DNA of 39,544 nucleotides from Actinomadura bangladeshensis (lineage in GTDB: Bacteria > Actinomycetota > Actinomycetes > Streptosporangiales > Streptosporangiaceae): assembly GCF_004348335.1 (NCBI RefSeq), contig NZ_SMJW01000047.1, positions 1 through 39,544 of the forward strand. The letters run 5' to 3'. Shown piece by piece: positions 32,399-39,544 of this stretch. A model generated the notes under the pieces. That model was given only the letters and a program-made list of their open reading frames with translations, searched no databases and was not told the DNA's origin. A program made the position numbers and the translations under genes. Numbering within the stretch: the stretch's first letter is position 1; each line of letters opens with the position of its first letter.

Positions 32399-33589
32399 AT
32401 GTCCAAGTCACCTCGGCGGTTCAGCGTCGGACACTCCGGAATCACCGCGGTTGCCGTGGCCTCCGTCGCCGTGCTCGGCGCGGCCGGCTGCGGAGGGGCC
32501 GCGGTGTCCGGGGAGGACTCGTCGGACAAGCCGGTGAAGGTCGGCGTGCTGCTGCCGTACACGGGCACGTTCGGGCTGTACGGAAAGCCGATGGAGGCCG
32601 CGCTGAAGGCCCGCCTCAAGCTCGCGCAGGGCCGGGCGGGCGACCGCGCCGTGGAACTGGTCTTCGAGGACGAGGCGACCGATCCGGCCGTCGCGGTCTC
32701 GAAGGTCGGCAAGCTGCTCGATCAGGACGGCGTCTCGGCGGTCGTCTGCTGCGCGACCGGCGCCGCCACCCTCGCGGTGGGCCCGACCCTCGCGGAGCGG
32801 GGAATCCCGCAGCTCGGGCCGATCCCCAACCCCGACGGGCTCAAGAAGTTCAAGACCGCCGCGGTCGCGGCGCCGACCGCGGGCCACGACGCCGGAAAGC
32901 TCGGCACCTACGCCGCCGGAGAGCTCGGTCACCGTACCGCCGTCATCGTCGCCAGCGACTTCGCCTACGGGCACGAGGTCGCGGACGCCTTCGAGAAGAC
33001 CTTCACCGAAGCCGGCGGAACCATCGTCAAACGCGTGCTCACCCCGCTCGGCACGGCGGACTTCGCGTCCTATCTGGCCCGGCTGCCGGACGCCGATGTC
33101 ACCTTCGCCGGTTTCGCCGGCGCGGACGCGGTGCGCTTCGTGCAGCAGTACGACAAGTTCGGCGTGAAGAAGCGCGTGCCGCTCATCGGCCACGGCCCGC
33201 TCCTCACCGAGCTCGTCCTCAAGCAGATCGGCCCCTCGGCGGTGGACGTCGGCGCGGGCTTCTACTACTCCTCCACCCTGGACAACCCCGAGAACAAGCG
33301 CTTCATCGACACGATGAAAGCCGCCGGTGGCCAGTTCGTGCCGAGCCACTTCACCGCGGGCGCCTGGGCCAGCGGCAGCGTGCTGCTGGCGGCCATCGAG
33401 GCCGCCGGCGACCGCGCCATGGACGGCCCGGAACTCGCGCGGACGATCCGCGCCACCAAGGTCGACGCCCCCTGGGGGACGCTGAGCTTCAATCCGGAGA
33501 CGGGATACGCGGACGCCCCCACCTACTACTACACGGTGGTCCAGAAGTCGGGCTCGCTGCAGCACTCCGTCGCCGGCGAAATGCCGTAG
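32399..33589 (+). CDS. Liv-type ABC transporter substrate-binding lipoprotein
   Basis: A 396-aa type I periplasmic binding protein (Peripla_BP_6). The N-terminal signal VAVASVAVLGAAGC ends in a lipobox-like Cys. The mature start VKVGVLLPYTGTFGLYG is typical of branched-chain amino-acid/aromatic-acid binders, followed by ELVFEDEATDPAVAVSKV and RTAVIVASDFAYGHEVADAF. ATG 32399 was chosen for GAAGGG eight bases upstream; an earlier TTG frame at 32357 is less likely. First gene of the plus-strand operon. Members near catabolic genes often bind aromatic or other organic acids rather than Leu/Ile/Val; that would fit here. Confidence 0.92.
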   Translation: MSKSPRRFSVGHSGITAVAVASVAVLGAAGCGGAAVSGEDSSDKPVKVGVLLPYTGTFGLYGKPMEAALKARLKLAQGRAGDRAVELVFEDEATDPAVAVSKVGKLLDQDGVSAVVCCATGAATLAVGPTLAERGIPQLGPIPNPDGLKKFKTAAVAAPTAGHDAGKLGTYAAGELGHRTAVIVASDFAYGHEVADAFEKTFTEAGGTIVKRVLTPLGTADFASYLARLPDADVTFAGFAGADAVRFVQQYDKFGVKKRVPLIGHGPLLTELVLKQIGPSAVDVGAGFYYSSTLDNPENKRFIDTMKAAGGQFVPSHFTAGAWASGSVLLAAIEAAGDRAMDGPELARTIRATKVDAPWGTLSFNPETGYADAPTYYYTVVQKSGSLQHSVAGEMP

Positions 33590-33600
33590 GAGCCCGCGTC

Positions 33601-34470
33601 ATGTCCCTCGCCCAGGCGGTGCTGCAGCTGGCCATCGGTCTTTCCTTCGGCCTCCTGCTGTTCCTGCTCGCATCCGGTTTCACGCTGACGTTCGGCCTGG
33701 CCGGTTTCGTCAATCTGACGCACGGCGCCGTCTTCCTGCTGTCGGCGTACGTTGCGACCGCGTTCACCGGCCCCGGCGGCTATGTGACGGCGGTCCTCGC
33801 CGCGGGCGCCACCGGGACGGTCCTCTCGCTGCTCGTCTACGCCGCGACCCGGCTGCGCTGGGGCAGGATCCTCGGCGACGACCTCAAGCAGGTGCTGCTG
33901 ACCTTCGGCCTCCTGCTCGTCTTCGCCGAGGTGGCCCGAGTGCGGTGGGACGGGCTGCCCCGGTCCCTGCCCGCGCCGGGATTCGCCGACGGCGCCTGGC
34001 ACTTCGCCGACGCCTCCTTCCCGGTCTACCGGGCGTTCATGGCGGTCGCGGCGCTCGCGCTCGCCGGGGGCCTGTGGTGGCTGCAGGAGCGCACCCGCTT
34101 CGGCGCGATGGTCCGCGCCGGCGTCGACGACCGGGCGATGCTGGAGGCCACCGGGATCAGCGCCGGGCCGATCTTCCTCGCGGTGTTCGGCCTGTCCGGG
34201 CTGCTCGCCGGGCTCGCGGCGGGGCTCGCCGCGCCGGTGCTCGGGGCCGCGATGGGACAGGAGTTCAGCGTCCTCGTCCTCGCCTTCGTGATCGTCGTCC
34301 TCGGCGGGGCGGGCGACCTGCGCGGAGCGTTCCTGGCGAGCCTCGCGGTGGGCGTCGCCGACGCGTACGGCAAGGCGTTCCTGCCGACCCTGGCGGAGTT
34401 CACCATGATGGCGCTGGTCGTGGTGGTCCTGGCGTGGCGTCCCCAAGGTCTTTTCGGAGGTGCCCATTGA
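33601..34470 (+). CDS. Liv-type ABC transporter permease (LivH-like)
   Basis: A 289-aa membrane protein with about eight hydrophobic helices. Hallmarks are GFTLTFGLAGFVNLTHGAVF, LEATGISAGPIFLAVFGLSG and the final ALVVVVLAWRPQGLFG. Eleven bp after the binding-protein gene. Its stop overlaps the start of the second permease (TTGA). Confidence 0.92.
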   Translation: MSLAQAVLQLAIGLSFGLLLFLLASGFTLTFGLAGFVNLTHGAVFLLSAYVATAFTGPGGYVTAVLAAGATGTVLSLLVYAATRLRWGRILGDDLKQVLLTFGLLLVFAEVARVRWDGLPRSLPAPGFADGAWHFADASFPVYRAFMAVAALALAGGLWWLQERTRFGAMVRAGVDDRAMLEATGISAGPIFLAVFGLSGLLAGLAAGLAAPVLGAAMGQEFSVLVLAFVIVVLGGAGDLRGAFLASLAVGVADAYGKAFLPTLAEFTMMALVVVVLAWRPQGLFGGAH

Positions 34471-35435
34471 ACAGGCCCGCATCGATGCTCGCCGTCGCCG
34501 GAGCCGGGACGGCGGTCGCCGCCGCGCCGTTCTACCTCGACGTGTTCCAGATCGGCCTGGTCGCCCGCGGCCTGGTGTGGGGGCTGGTGGCGCTGTCGGT
34601 CTGGTTCCTGCTGCGCCTGCTGAAGCTGCCGTCCTTCGGCCATGCCGCCTTCTTCGGGCTGGGCGCCTACACCGCTGGGCTCGCCGTGACGCGCTGGGGC
34701 GTCGACAACGTGTTCGTCGCCCTGGGCATCGGCGTGGGCGTCACCTGCGTCGCCGCCCTGCCCATCGCCGTGGTGGCGGCCCGGCTGGGCAGCATCGGGT
34801 TCCTTCTCATCACGCTCGCCTTCGCGGAGATGCTGCGTTCGCTGGCCATGCGCTGGCGGGCGGTCGGCGGCTCCGACGGCCTCACCGGCATCGCCCGGCC
34901 CGGCGCCGGCCCGCTCCCGGTGGACCTGGCCGGGCCGGTGACCTGGTTCTACTTCACGCTGGCCTGCACGGTGCTGTGCCTGCTGCTGCTCTGGGCCGTC
35001 CGGCGGTCGGCCTTCGGGGGGATCCTCGTCGGGATCCGGGAGAGCGAGGAGCGCATGCGCGCGCTCGGCTACCGGGTCGAGGCCTACAAGGCGGCGGCCG
35101 TCGTGCTGTCCGCCGGGGTCGCCGGGGTCGCCGGGGTGCTGCACGCCTACCTCATCAGGTTCGCCAGCCCCGAGGACCTGTCCGCCCTGGTGTCGGCGCG
35201 CGGCCTGATCCTCGTGGTGCTGGCGGGGAGCGCGCTCGTCGCGCCGGTGCCGATCGCGATCGCGCTGACCTTCGGCGAGGACCTGGTCAGCAGCAGGACC
35301 GAGAACTGGCTCGCCGTCATGGGGCTGCTCTACGTGGTGGTCGCGCTCAGCGGCCGCGAAGAGAACCGGGCACCCCGCCGGATCGCCCCGAGCCTGCGCC
35401 GCAGGCTCCGGCCCGTCCCCCAGGAGAGGCCATGA
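34467..35435 (+). CDS. Liv-type ABC transporter permease (LivM-like)
   Basis: A 322-aa membrane protein: LPSFGHAAFFGLGAYTAGL, SIGFLLITLAFAEMLRSLA, GGSDGLTGIARPG and ESEERMRALGYRVEAYKAAA are LivM blocks. The start is TTG 34467, six bases after GGAGG and overlapping the LivH stop; the frame extends upstream inside livH but is out of use there. The stop overlaps the ATPase start (ATGA). Confidence 0.92.
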   Translation: MNRPASMLAVAGAGTAVAAAPFYLDVFQIGLVARGLVWGLVALSVWFLLRLLKLPSFGHAAFFGLGAYTAGLAVTRWGVDNVFVALGIGVGVTCVAALPIAVVAARLGSIGFLLITLAFAEMLRSLAMRWRAVGGSDGLTGIARPGAGPLPVDLAGPVTWFYFTLACTVLCLLLLWAVRRSAFGGILVGIRESEERMRALGYRVEAYKAAAVVLSAGVAGVAGVLHAYLIRFASPEDLSALVSARGLILVVLAGSALVAPVPIAIALTFGEDLVSSRTENWLAVMGLLYVVVALSGREENRAPRRIAPSLRRRLRPVPQERP

Positions 35436-36184
35436 CCGCCGTCCTCGAACTCGATGCGATCTCCAAGCGCATCGGAGGCGCCTATCTGAACCGCGACGTC
35501 TCGGTCACCGTGCGGCCGGGTGAGCGCCGCGCGCTCGTCGGCCCCAACGGGGCCGGGAAGACGACCCTGATGAACATGGCGGCGGGCGTGCTGCGCCCGT
35601 CCGAGGGGCGCGTCAGGCTGCTGGGCCGGGACGTCACCGCGCTGCCGGTGCACCGCCGCGCCCGTCTCGGGCTGGCCCGCACCTTCCAGATCACGTCCCT
35701 GCTCCCGGCCATGACCGTGGCCGAGAACCTGGCGATCGCCGTGCAGGCCACCAGCCGCAGGCGGGCGGACCCGCTCCGCCCCTGGTCGAGGGCCCGCGCG
35801 GTGTGGGCGCGGGTGGACGAGCTGCTCGAACGCGGCGGGCTGACCCGGATCAAGGACGTCCCCGTCGGCCGGCTGGCCTACGGCGAGCAGCGCCGGGTCG
35901 AGATCGTCATCGCGGTCGCGAACCCGTGCTCGCTCATCCTGCTGGACGAGCCGGGCGCCGGTCTCAGCAGCGAGGAGACCGAGGAGCTGCTGTCGCTCGT
36001 CTTCGGCCTGGACCCGCAGCTGGCGGTGCTCTTCGTCGACCACGACCTCGATCTGGTGTTCCGGCTCGCCACGCATGTGACCTTGCTGAACTTCGGCGAG
36101 GTCGTCGCCGAGGGCGCCCCGGCCGAGGTCCGGGCCATGCCCGTCCTGCGCGAGATCTACCTGGAGGTGGGTGCGGATGCTTGA
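35432..36184 (+). CDS. Liv-type ABC transporter ATPase (LivG-like)
   Basis: A 250-aa ATPase with Walker A GPNGAGKTT, signature LAYGEQRRVEI, Walker B LILLDEPGAGLSSEE and switch His in VLFVDHDLDLVF. LARTFQITSLLPAMTVAENL is the LivG-type Q-loop region. ATG 35432 overlaps the permease stop. The 3' end overlaps the next ATPase start by 8 bp. Confidence 0.93.
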   Translation: MTAVLELDAISKRIGGAYLNRDVSVTVRPGERRALVGPNGAGKTTLMNMAAGVLRPSEGRVRLLGRDVTALPVHRRARLGLARTFQITSLLPAMTVAENLAIAVQATSRRRADPLRPWSRARAVWARVDELLERGGLTRIKDVPVGRLAYGEQRRVEIVIAVANPCSLILLDEPGAGLSSEETEELLSLVFGLDPQLAVLFVDHDLDLVFRLATHVTLLNFGEVVAEGAPAEVRAMPVLREIYLEVGADA

Positions 36185-36863
36185 GGCGATCGACCTCAGC
36201 GCGAACTACGGCGCGGTTCAGGCCGTGCGATCGGTGTCCTTCACGGTCGGTCCCGGGGAGGTGCTCGCCGTCCTCGGGCCCAACGGCGCCGGCAAGTCCA
36301 CGCTCGCCAACGCCGTGAGCGGCCTGCACCGGCCGAGCGGCGGCCGTCTCCTGCTCGGCCGCGCGGACCTCGCGGCGGCCAGACCGACCCACATCGCACG
36401 CAAAGGGGTGGCGCTGGTGCCGCAGGGACGGCGCGTGTTCGCCAGTTGCACCGTTTCCGAGCACGCCGCCCTGGCGGTGCGGAACGCCCGGCCCGGCGCG
36501 CTCACGGTGGACGAGGTCCTCGAATTCTTCCCGCGGCTCCGGGAGCGCTGGGGCGTGCGCGCCCGCCGGCTCAGCGGCGGGGAGCAGCAGATGCTCGCCA
36601 TCACCCGGGCGGTGCTGCCCGGCCCCGCGGTGCTCGTGCTCGACGAGCCCACCGAGGGGCTGGCGCCGAGCATCGTCGGCGCGGTCGGGCGGCTCGTCCG
36701 GCGGCTCCGCGACCGGGGCACGGCGGTCCTGCTGATGGAGCGTCCCGGCGAGTTCGCCCGCGGGCTGGCCGACCGGGTCGCGGCGATGGACCGGGGGCTG
36801 CTGTCGTGCGCGCCGCCCGCCGGACGGCGCGGCGCCGGCGCACCGGGCGGAGCGGCCCGATGA
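36177..36863 (+). CDS. Liv-type ABC transporter ATPase (LivF-like)
   Basis: A 228-aa ATPase with Walker A GPNGAGKST, VPQGRRVF, signature RLSGGEQQMLAI and Walker B VLVLDEPTEGLAPS. The segment after the D-loop reads VLLMERPGEFA, where most LivF proteins have VEQN; LivF normally lacks the switch His, so this is not a defect by itself. ATG 36177 was chosen because GGAGG lies nine bases before it; GTG 36171 is too close. The C-terminal tail is Gly/Ala/Arg-rich and unusual. Overlaps the next gene by 4 bp. Confidence 0.92.
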   Translation: MLEAIDLSANYGAVQAVRSVSFTVGPGEVLAVLGPNGAGKSTLANAVSGLHRPSGGRLLLGRADLAAARPTHIARKGVALVPQGRRVFASCTVSEHAALAVRNARPGALTVDEVLEFFPRLRERWGVRARRLSGGEQQMLAITRAVLPGPAVLVLDEPTEGLAPSIVGAVGRLVRRLRDRGTAVLLMERPGEFARGLADRVAAMDRGLLSCAPPAGRRGAGAPGGAAR

Positions 36864-37933
36864 CGGGGCGGCTCGGTGTCCAGGTGACGCCCTGGAGCGG
36901 TTCGCGCGAGCTGGTCTCGCTGGGCGTCCGGTTGTCCTCGGTCGTGGACACCGTGTGGGTCCAGGACCAGATGCTGGCGCGGAACGTGTACGGCCTGCTG
37001 GCGGCGCTCGCCCACGCGGGCTGCGGTGTCGGCACGAACGTGACCTACCCGATCGGCCGGAACCCGATCGAGATGGCGTCAGCGGCCGCCACGATCAGCG
37101 AGCTGCTGCCCGACGGGCGCGAGCTGGCGGTGGGGATGGGGACCGGGGGCGCCCTCGTCAACAGCCTCTTCCAGAAGGACAAGCCGGTCTCCGCCGTCCG
37201 GGAGGCGCTGCAGCTGATGCGCGCCCTGTGGTCGGGTGCCCGCGTCGAACTCGACCGGTTCCCGGTGCTGGGACGGGCGCTGTCGTACAAGCCGGGCGCG
37301 GTCGCGCAACTGACCTATCCCGTGGAGCGTCCGCCGGGCATCGTGGTCGCCGGTGTGGGGCCGCGGATCCTGGCCGTCGCGGGAGGGTACGCCGACGGGC
37401 TGATCTCGCCGAGCAACATGCCCACGCTCTCGCGCGCGGCGTTCCGCACCGGCCGCTTCGCCGAGGTCTCCGGCCTGGCGACCGCGCTCGCCGCCCGGCC
37501 GGCCGAGGCCGGCGACCTCCGGCTGATCTTCGGGATCAACACCTCGGTGTCCGCCGACCGCCGGGCCGCGCGCGATCAGGCCCGCCGGCAGGTCGCGCTG
37601 GTCGTCGGCAACCCGCGGCTGTGGCCCGACCTCGAGCGGGTGGGCATGGACCTGGCGTCCGCGGAGTCGGTGAAGCGCGCCTTCGACGACGGCGAGGGCG
37701 TTGCGGGCGCCGCGGCCCGGTGCTCGGACGACCTGGTCGACGGCCTGGTGATCGCGGGGACCCCGGACGAATGCGCACCGGCCATCGCGGAGCTGCGCGA
37801 TCTCGCCGCCGCGGAGGGCTACACCGAGTTCTACATCGGCGGCCCGCTCGGCCCCGACCCCCTTGAGGCGGCGGAGCTGCTGGTCACCCAGGTCATTCCG
37901 AAGGTCTGGCCGGAACGGGCGGGCCGGGCATGA
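36860..37933 (+). CDS. Luciferase-like oxidoreductase, copy 2
   Basis: A 357-aa LLM-class TIM-barrel enzyme, distinct in sequence from copy 1. Features are VDTVWVQDQMLARNVYGLL, GCGVGTNVTYPIGRNP, AVGMGTGGALVNSLF and IVVAGVGPRILAVAGGYADG. F420 or flavin may be the cofactor; mer-like actinobacterial members mostly use F420. ATG 36860 overlaps the LivF stop, so the enzyme is made with the importer and may act directly on the incoming substrate. Confidence 0.87.
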   Translation: MTGRLGVQVTPWSGSRELVSLGVRLSSVVDTVWVQDQMLARNVYGLLAALAHAGCGVGTNVTYPIGRNPIEMASAAATISELLPDGRELAVGMGTGGALVNSLFQKDKPVSAVREALQLMRALWSGARVELDRFPVLGRALSYKPGAVAQLTYPVERPPGIVVAGVGPRILAVAGGYADGLISPSNMPTLSRAAFRTGRFAEVSGLATALAARPAEAGDLRLIFGINTSVSADRRAARDQARRQVALVVGNPRLWPDLERVGMDLASAESVKRAFDDGEGVAGAAARCSDDLVDGLVIAGTPDECAPAIAELRDLAAAEGYTEFYIGGPLGPDPLEAAELLVTQVIPKVWPERAGRA

Positions 37934-38643
37934 CCGGGGCCGTCCTGCGGCGGGCGGACGCGGCCGGGGTCGCGACGCTGCGGCTCGCGAGGCCGGAGAG
38001 CCGCAACGCGCTGAACACCGGCCTGCTGCGCCGGTTGTCCGACGAGCTCGACGCCGTGGCGGACGACCCCGGGGTCCGGGCGCTGATCCTCTGCGGCGAG
38101 GGCGCGGTGTTCTGCGCCGGCGCCGACCTCAAGGAGTTCCGGGGGGTCGCCGGCGAGCGGGGGGCGCTGCGCAGGATCCGCCTGGTGAGCCAGGTCGTCG
38201 GCCGGCTGCGCAACCTGGAGCAGCCGACGGTCTGCGCGGTGTCCGGCGCCGCCTTCGGCGCGGGGTGGGGGCTCGCCCTGGCGTGCGATCTGACCTACGC
38301 CGCCGCGGACGCGACGTTCAGCCTGCCCGAGCTGCCCGCGGGGCTGCGGCTCCCGCCGGCGATCCTGCACCGGCTGGCCGAGGTCGTGGGCCCGGTGCGC
38401 GCGGCGGAGATCGCCTACTCCGGCGATGCCTACACCGCCGACCAGGCCCTCGCCTGGGGGTGGGTCGGCCGGGTGCTCCCCGACTCCGCGTCCGCGGAGA
38501 AGCGAGCGCGAGAAGTGGCGGGGGCGCTCGCGCGGGCGCCGGGGACGCCGACCGTCCACGCCAAGCAGGTGCTGCGCCCCCGGGCCGGCGGCCTGCTGAC
38601 CCCGCCGCCCGAATACACATGGAACGAGGAGCCATCCCAGTGA
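37930..38643 (+). CDS. Enoyl-CoA hydratase/isomerase-family protein
   Basis: A 237-aa crotonase-fold protein, slightly short of the usual ~260. Oxyanion-hole blocks are present (FCAGADLKEF at 61-70; SGAAFGAGWGL at 105-115). Of the two catalytic glutamates of a hydratase, the first position is Gly (G114) and the second is E134 in SLPELPAG. A single-Glu site is common in isomerases and other crotonase enzymes, so hydration is not certain. Overlaps the oxidoreductase stop (ATGA) and the next start (GTGA). Confidence 0.88.
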   Translation: MTGAVLRRADAAGVATLRLARPESRNALNTGLLRRLSDELDAVADDPGVRALILCGEGAVFCAGADLKEFRGVAGERGALRRIRLVSQVVGRLRNLEQPTVCAVSGAAFGAGWGLALACDLTYAAADATFSLPELPAGLRLPPAILHRLAEVVGPVRAAEIAYSGDAYTADQALAWGWVGRVLPDSASAEKRAREVAGALARAPGTPTVHAKQVLRPRAGGLLTPPPEYTWNEEPSQ

Positions 38644-39356
38644 CCGGAGCGATGACCGAGGCGGAGGCGATGCGCGAGACCGTCCGGGAGACCGTGCGCG
38701 CGTTCGTCCAGGAGCAGTGCGACGAGTGGAAGTGCCTGGAGTGGGACCGCGCCGGCACCTACCCCAGGGAGGTGTTCGACCGGATCGCCGCGCTGGGCTG
38801 GTACGGCATCGGGATCGCCGAGGCCGACGGCGGCTCCGGCGGGACCGCCGGCGACCTGCTGGTCGTGGCCGAGGAACTCGGCCGCGGAAGCACCGACCTG
38901 GTCGCCTGCTTCAGCCTGACCGCCTCGGGCCTGCGCACGCTGGTGACCGACGGCAGCCCCGCGCAGCGCGCCGAGCTGGTGCCGAAGCTCATGGACGGCG
39001 GCGTCCGGCTGTCGATCGCGGTGACCGAGCCGGAGGCCGGATCGGACGCGGCCGCCCTGCTGACCACGGCCCGCCGCGACGGCGACCACTATGTGATCAA
39101 GGGGCAGAAGACCTTCTGCGAGGCCGCGGGCCTGCCGGACACGATCGTCCAGCTCTACGCGCGGACGGACGGCGCCGCGCGCAAGCAGGACGGGATCAGC
39201 ATGATCCTGCTCGACCCGGCGCTGCCGGGCGTGACGCTCCGCCGGCTGCCCACGATGGGACGCAACATCACCGGCGTGTACGAGGTCTTCCTCGACGACG
39301 TCCGCGTTCCGGCCGACCGGCTGGTCGGTACCGAGAACCACGGCTGGCGCCAGCTA
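38640..39356 (+). pseudogene. Acyl-CoA dehydrogenase truncated by an insertion element
   Basis: The N-terminal and middle domains of an acyl-CoA dehydrogenase are intact: RIAALGWYGIGIAEADGGSG, the signature SIAVTEPEAGSDAAAL, and VYEVFLDDVRVPADRLVGTE. The chain then breaks after HGWRQL; codons for VR and a stop follow from the inserted DNA (open frame to 39365, 241 codons). Full-length enzymes are ~380 aa, and the missing C-terminal helical domain carries the catalytic Glu and much of the FAD/subunit interface. The fragment is therefore very probably inactive. Start is GTG 38640, nine bases after GAGGAG. Last enzyme of the plus-strand operon. Confidence 0.85.
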
Positions 39357-39544
39357 GTGCGGTGACCACAAACGTCCACCGGGTTGGGTGACACGCCGGC
39401 CAGGGGCTGGGACGGGGAGGTTGATCGGCTCCACCCTCGATGACGACAGGTCGTTATCGAGAGAGGGGCGGGCTGGTGGCAGAGCCAGTCAGAGCACGGC
39501 GGTTGACCCAGGACGAGGGGCGCCGGCTGCAGCAGATCATCCGG
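39357..39544 (+). mobile_element. IS630-family insertion sequence, left end (right end outside the window)
   Basis: The acyl-CoA dehydrogenase frame stops matching at a TA dinucleotide (39355-39356), the target duplicated by IS630/Tc1-mariner elements. The sequence beyond starts AGTGCGGTGACCAC, consistent with a terminal repeat, and leads to a transposase start at 39476. The right end and its inverted repeat are not visible, so exact borders are inferred. Confidence 0.7.
39476..39544 (+). CDS. IS630-family transposase, partial (N-terminal 23 codons)
   Basis: GTG 39476 is preceded by GAGAGAGGGGC. The visible product VAEPVRARRLTQDEG followed by RRLQQIIR resembles the N-terminus of actinobacterial IS630-family transposases, where a helix-turn-helix domain follows. 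The gene runs off the right edge, so the catalytic DDE domain cannot be checked. Confidence 0.75.
   Translation, partial: MAEPVRARRLTQDEGRRLQQIIR

Noticed and set aside
1..39544. CRISPR arrays, tRNA and rRNA genes
   Set aside because: I saw no evenly spaced repeats, no tRNA-like cloverleaf core and no rRNA segment by reading; a dedicated tRNA scan was not possible.

Overview
The window is very GC-rich with GC-ending codons, frequent GTG/TTG starts and long chains of ATGA/GTGA/TTGA gene overlaps. Two luciferase-like (F420/flavin-type) oxidoreductases, actinobacterial-style FadR regulators and the degV-comEA-comEC order point to a chromosomal segment of a filamentous actinomycete. A relative of Actinomadura/Thermomonosporaceae is my guess at family level; genus cannot be fixed from the sequence. 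I recognise no rRNA, tRNA or CRISPR array.

Layout. (1) 1-4241: a small accessory island. A three-gene, 4-bp-overlapping minus-strand operon (poly(A)-polymerase-head nucleotidyltransferase, an unrecognised 557-aa protein, and a partial protein running off the left edge) is divergent from a plus-strand gene with a possible N-terminal HTH-like region and a beta-rich C-terminus. A perfect inverted repeat lies between them. (2) 4338-9756 (minus): comEC, comEA, a DegV lipid-binding protein and a HutI-like amidohydrolase lacking two expected catalytic positions. (3) 10221-11666 (minus): hflX. (4) 11890-17561 (plus): malate synthase aceB followed by glcDEF. Together these encode glycolate -> glyoxylate -> malate, with a candidate operator in front of aceB. 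(5) 17700-24492: a membrane-anchored hypothetical protein, an Opp/Dpp-type peptide ABC importer operon (permease, permease, fused two-domain ATPase, lipoprotein) and a TIGR02206-like membrane protein. (6) 24579-39365: a large catabolic locus. Nine minus-strand genes (FadR regulator, F420-type oxidoreductase, VOC protein, cupin, aldehyde dehydrogenase, mandelate-racemase-like enolase, thiolase-fold protein, DUF35 partner, second FadR regulator) face an eight-gene plus-strand operon (Liv-type ABC importer of five genes, second luciferase-like oxidoreductase, enoyl-CoA hydratase, acyl-CoA dehydrogenase). The two arms share a compact divergent promoter whose -35 boxes sit in one perfect palindrome.

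Interpretation. The catabolic locus looks like a self-contained, regulated system for importing an organic acid and degrading it through CoA chemistry. The thiolase-like protein lacks the usual cysteine and is paired with a DUF35 protein, so C-C cleavage by retro-aldol chemistry is the best guess. The substrate is not identifiable from sequence. At the right edge the acyl-CoA dehydrogenase is cut after about 239 residues by what looks like an IS630-family element, so the pathway may be damaged in this strain or completed by a paralogue elsewhere.
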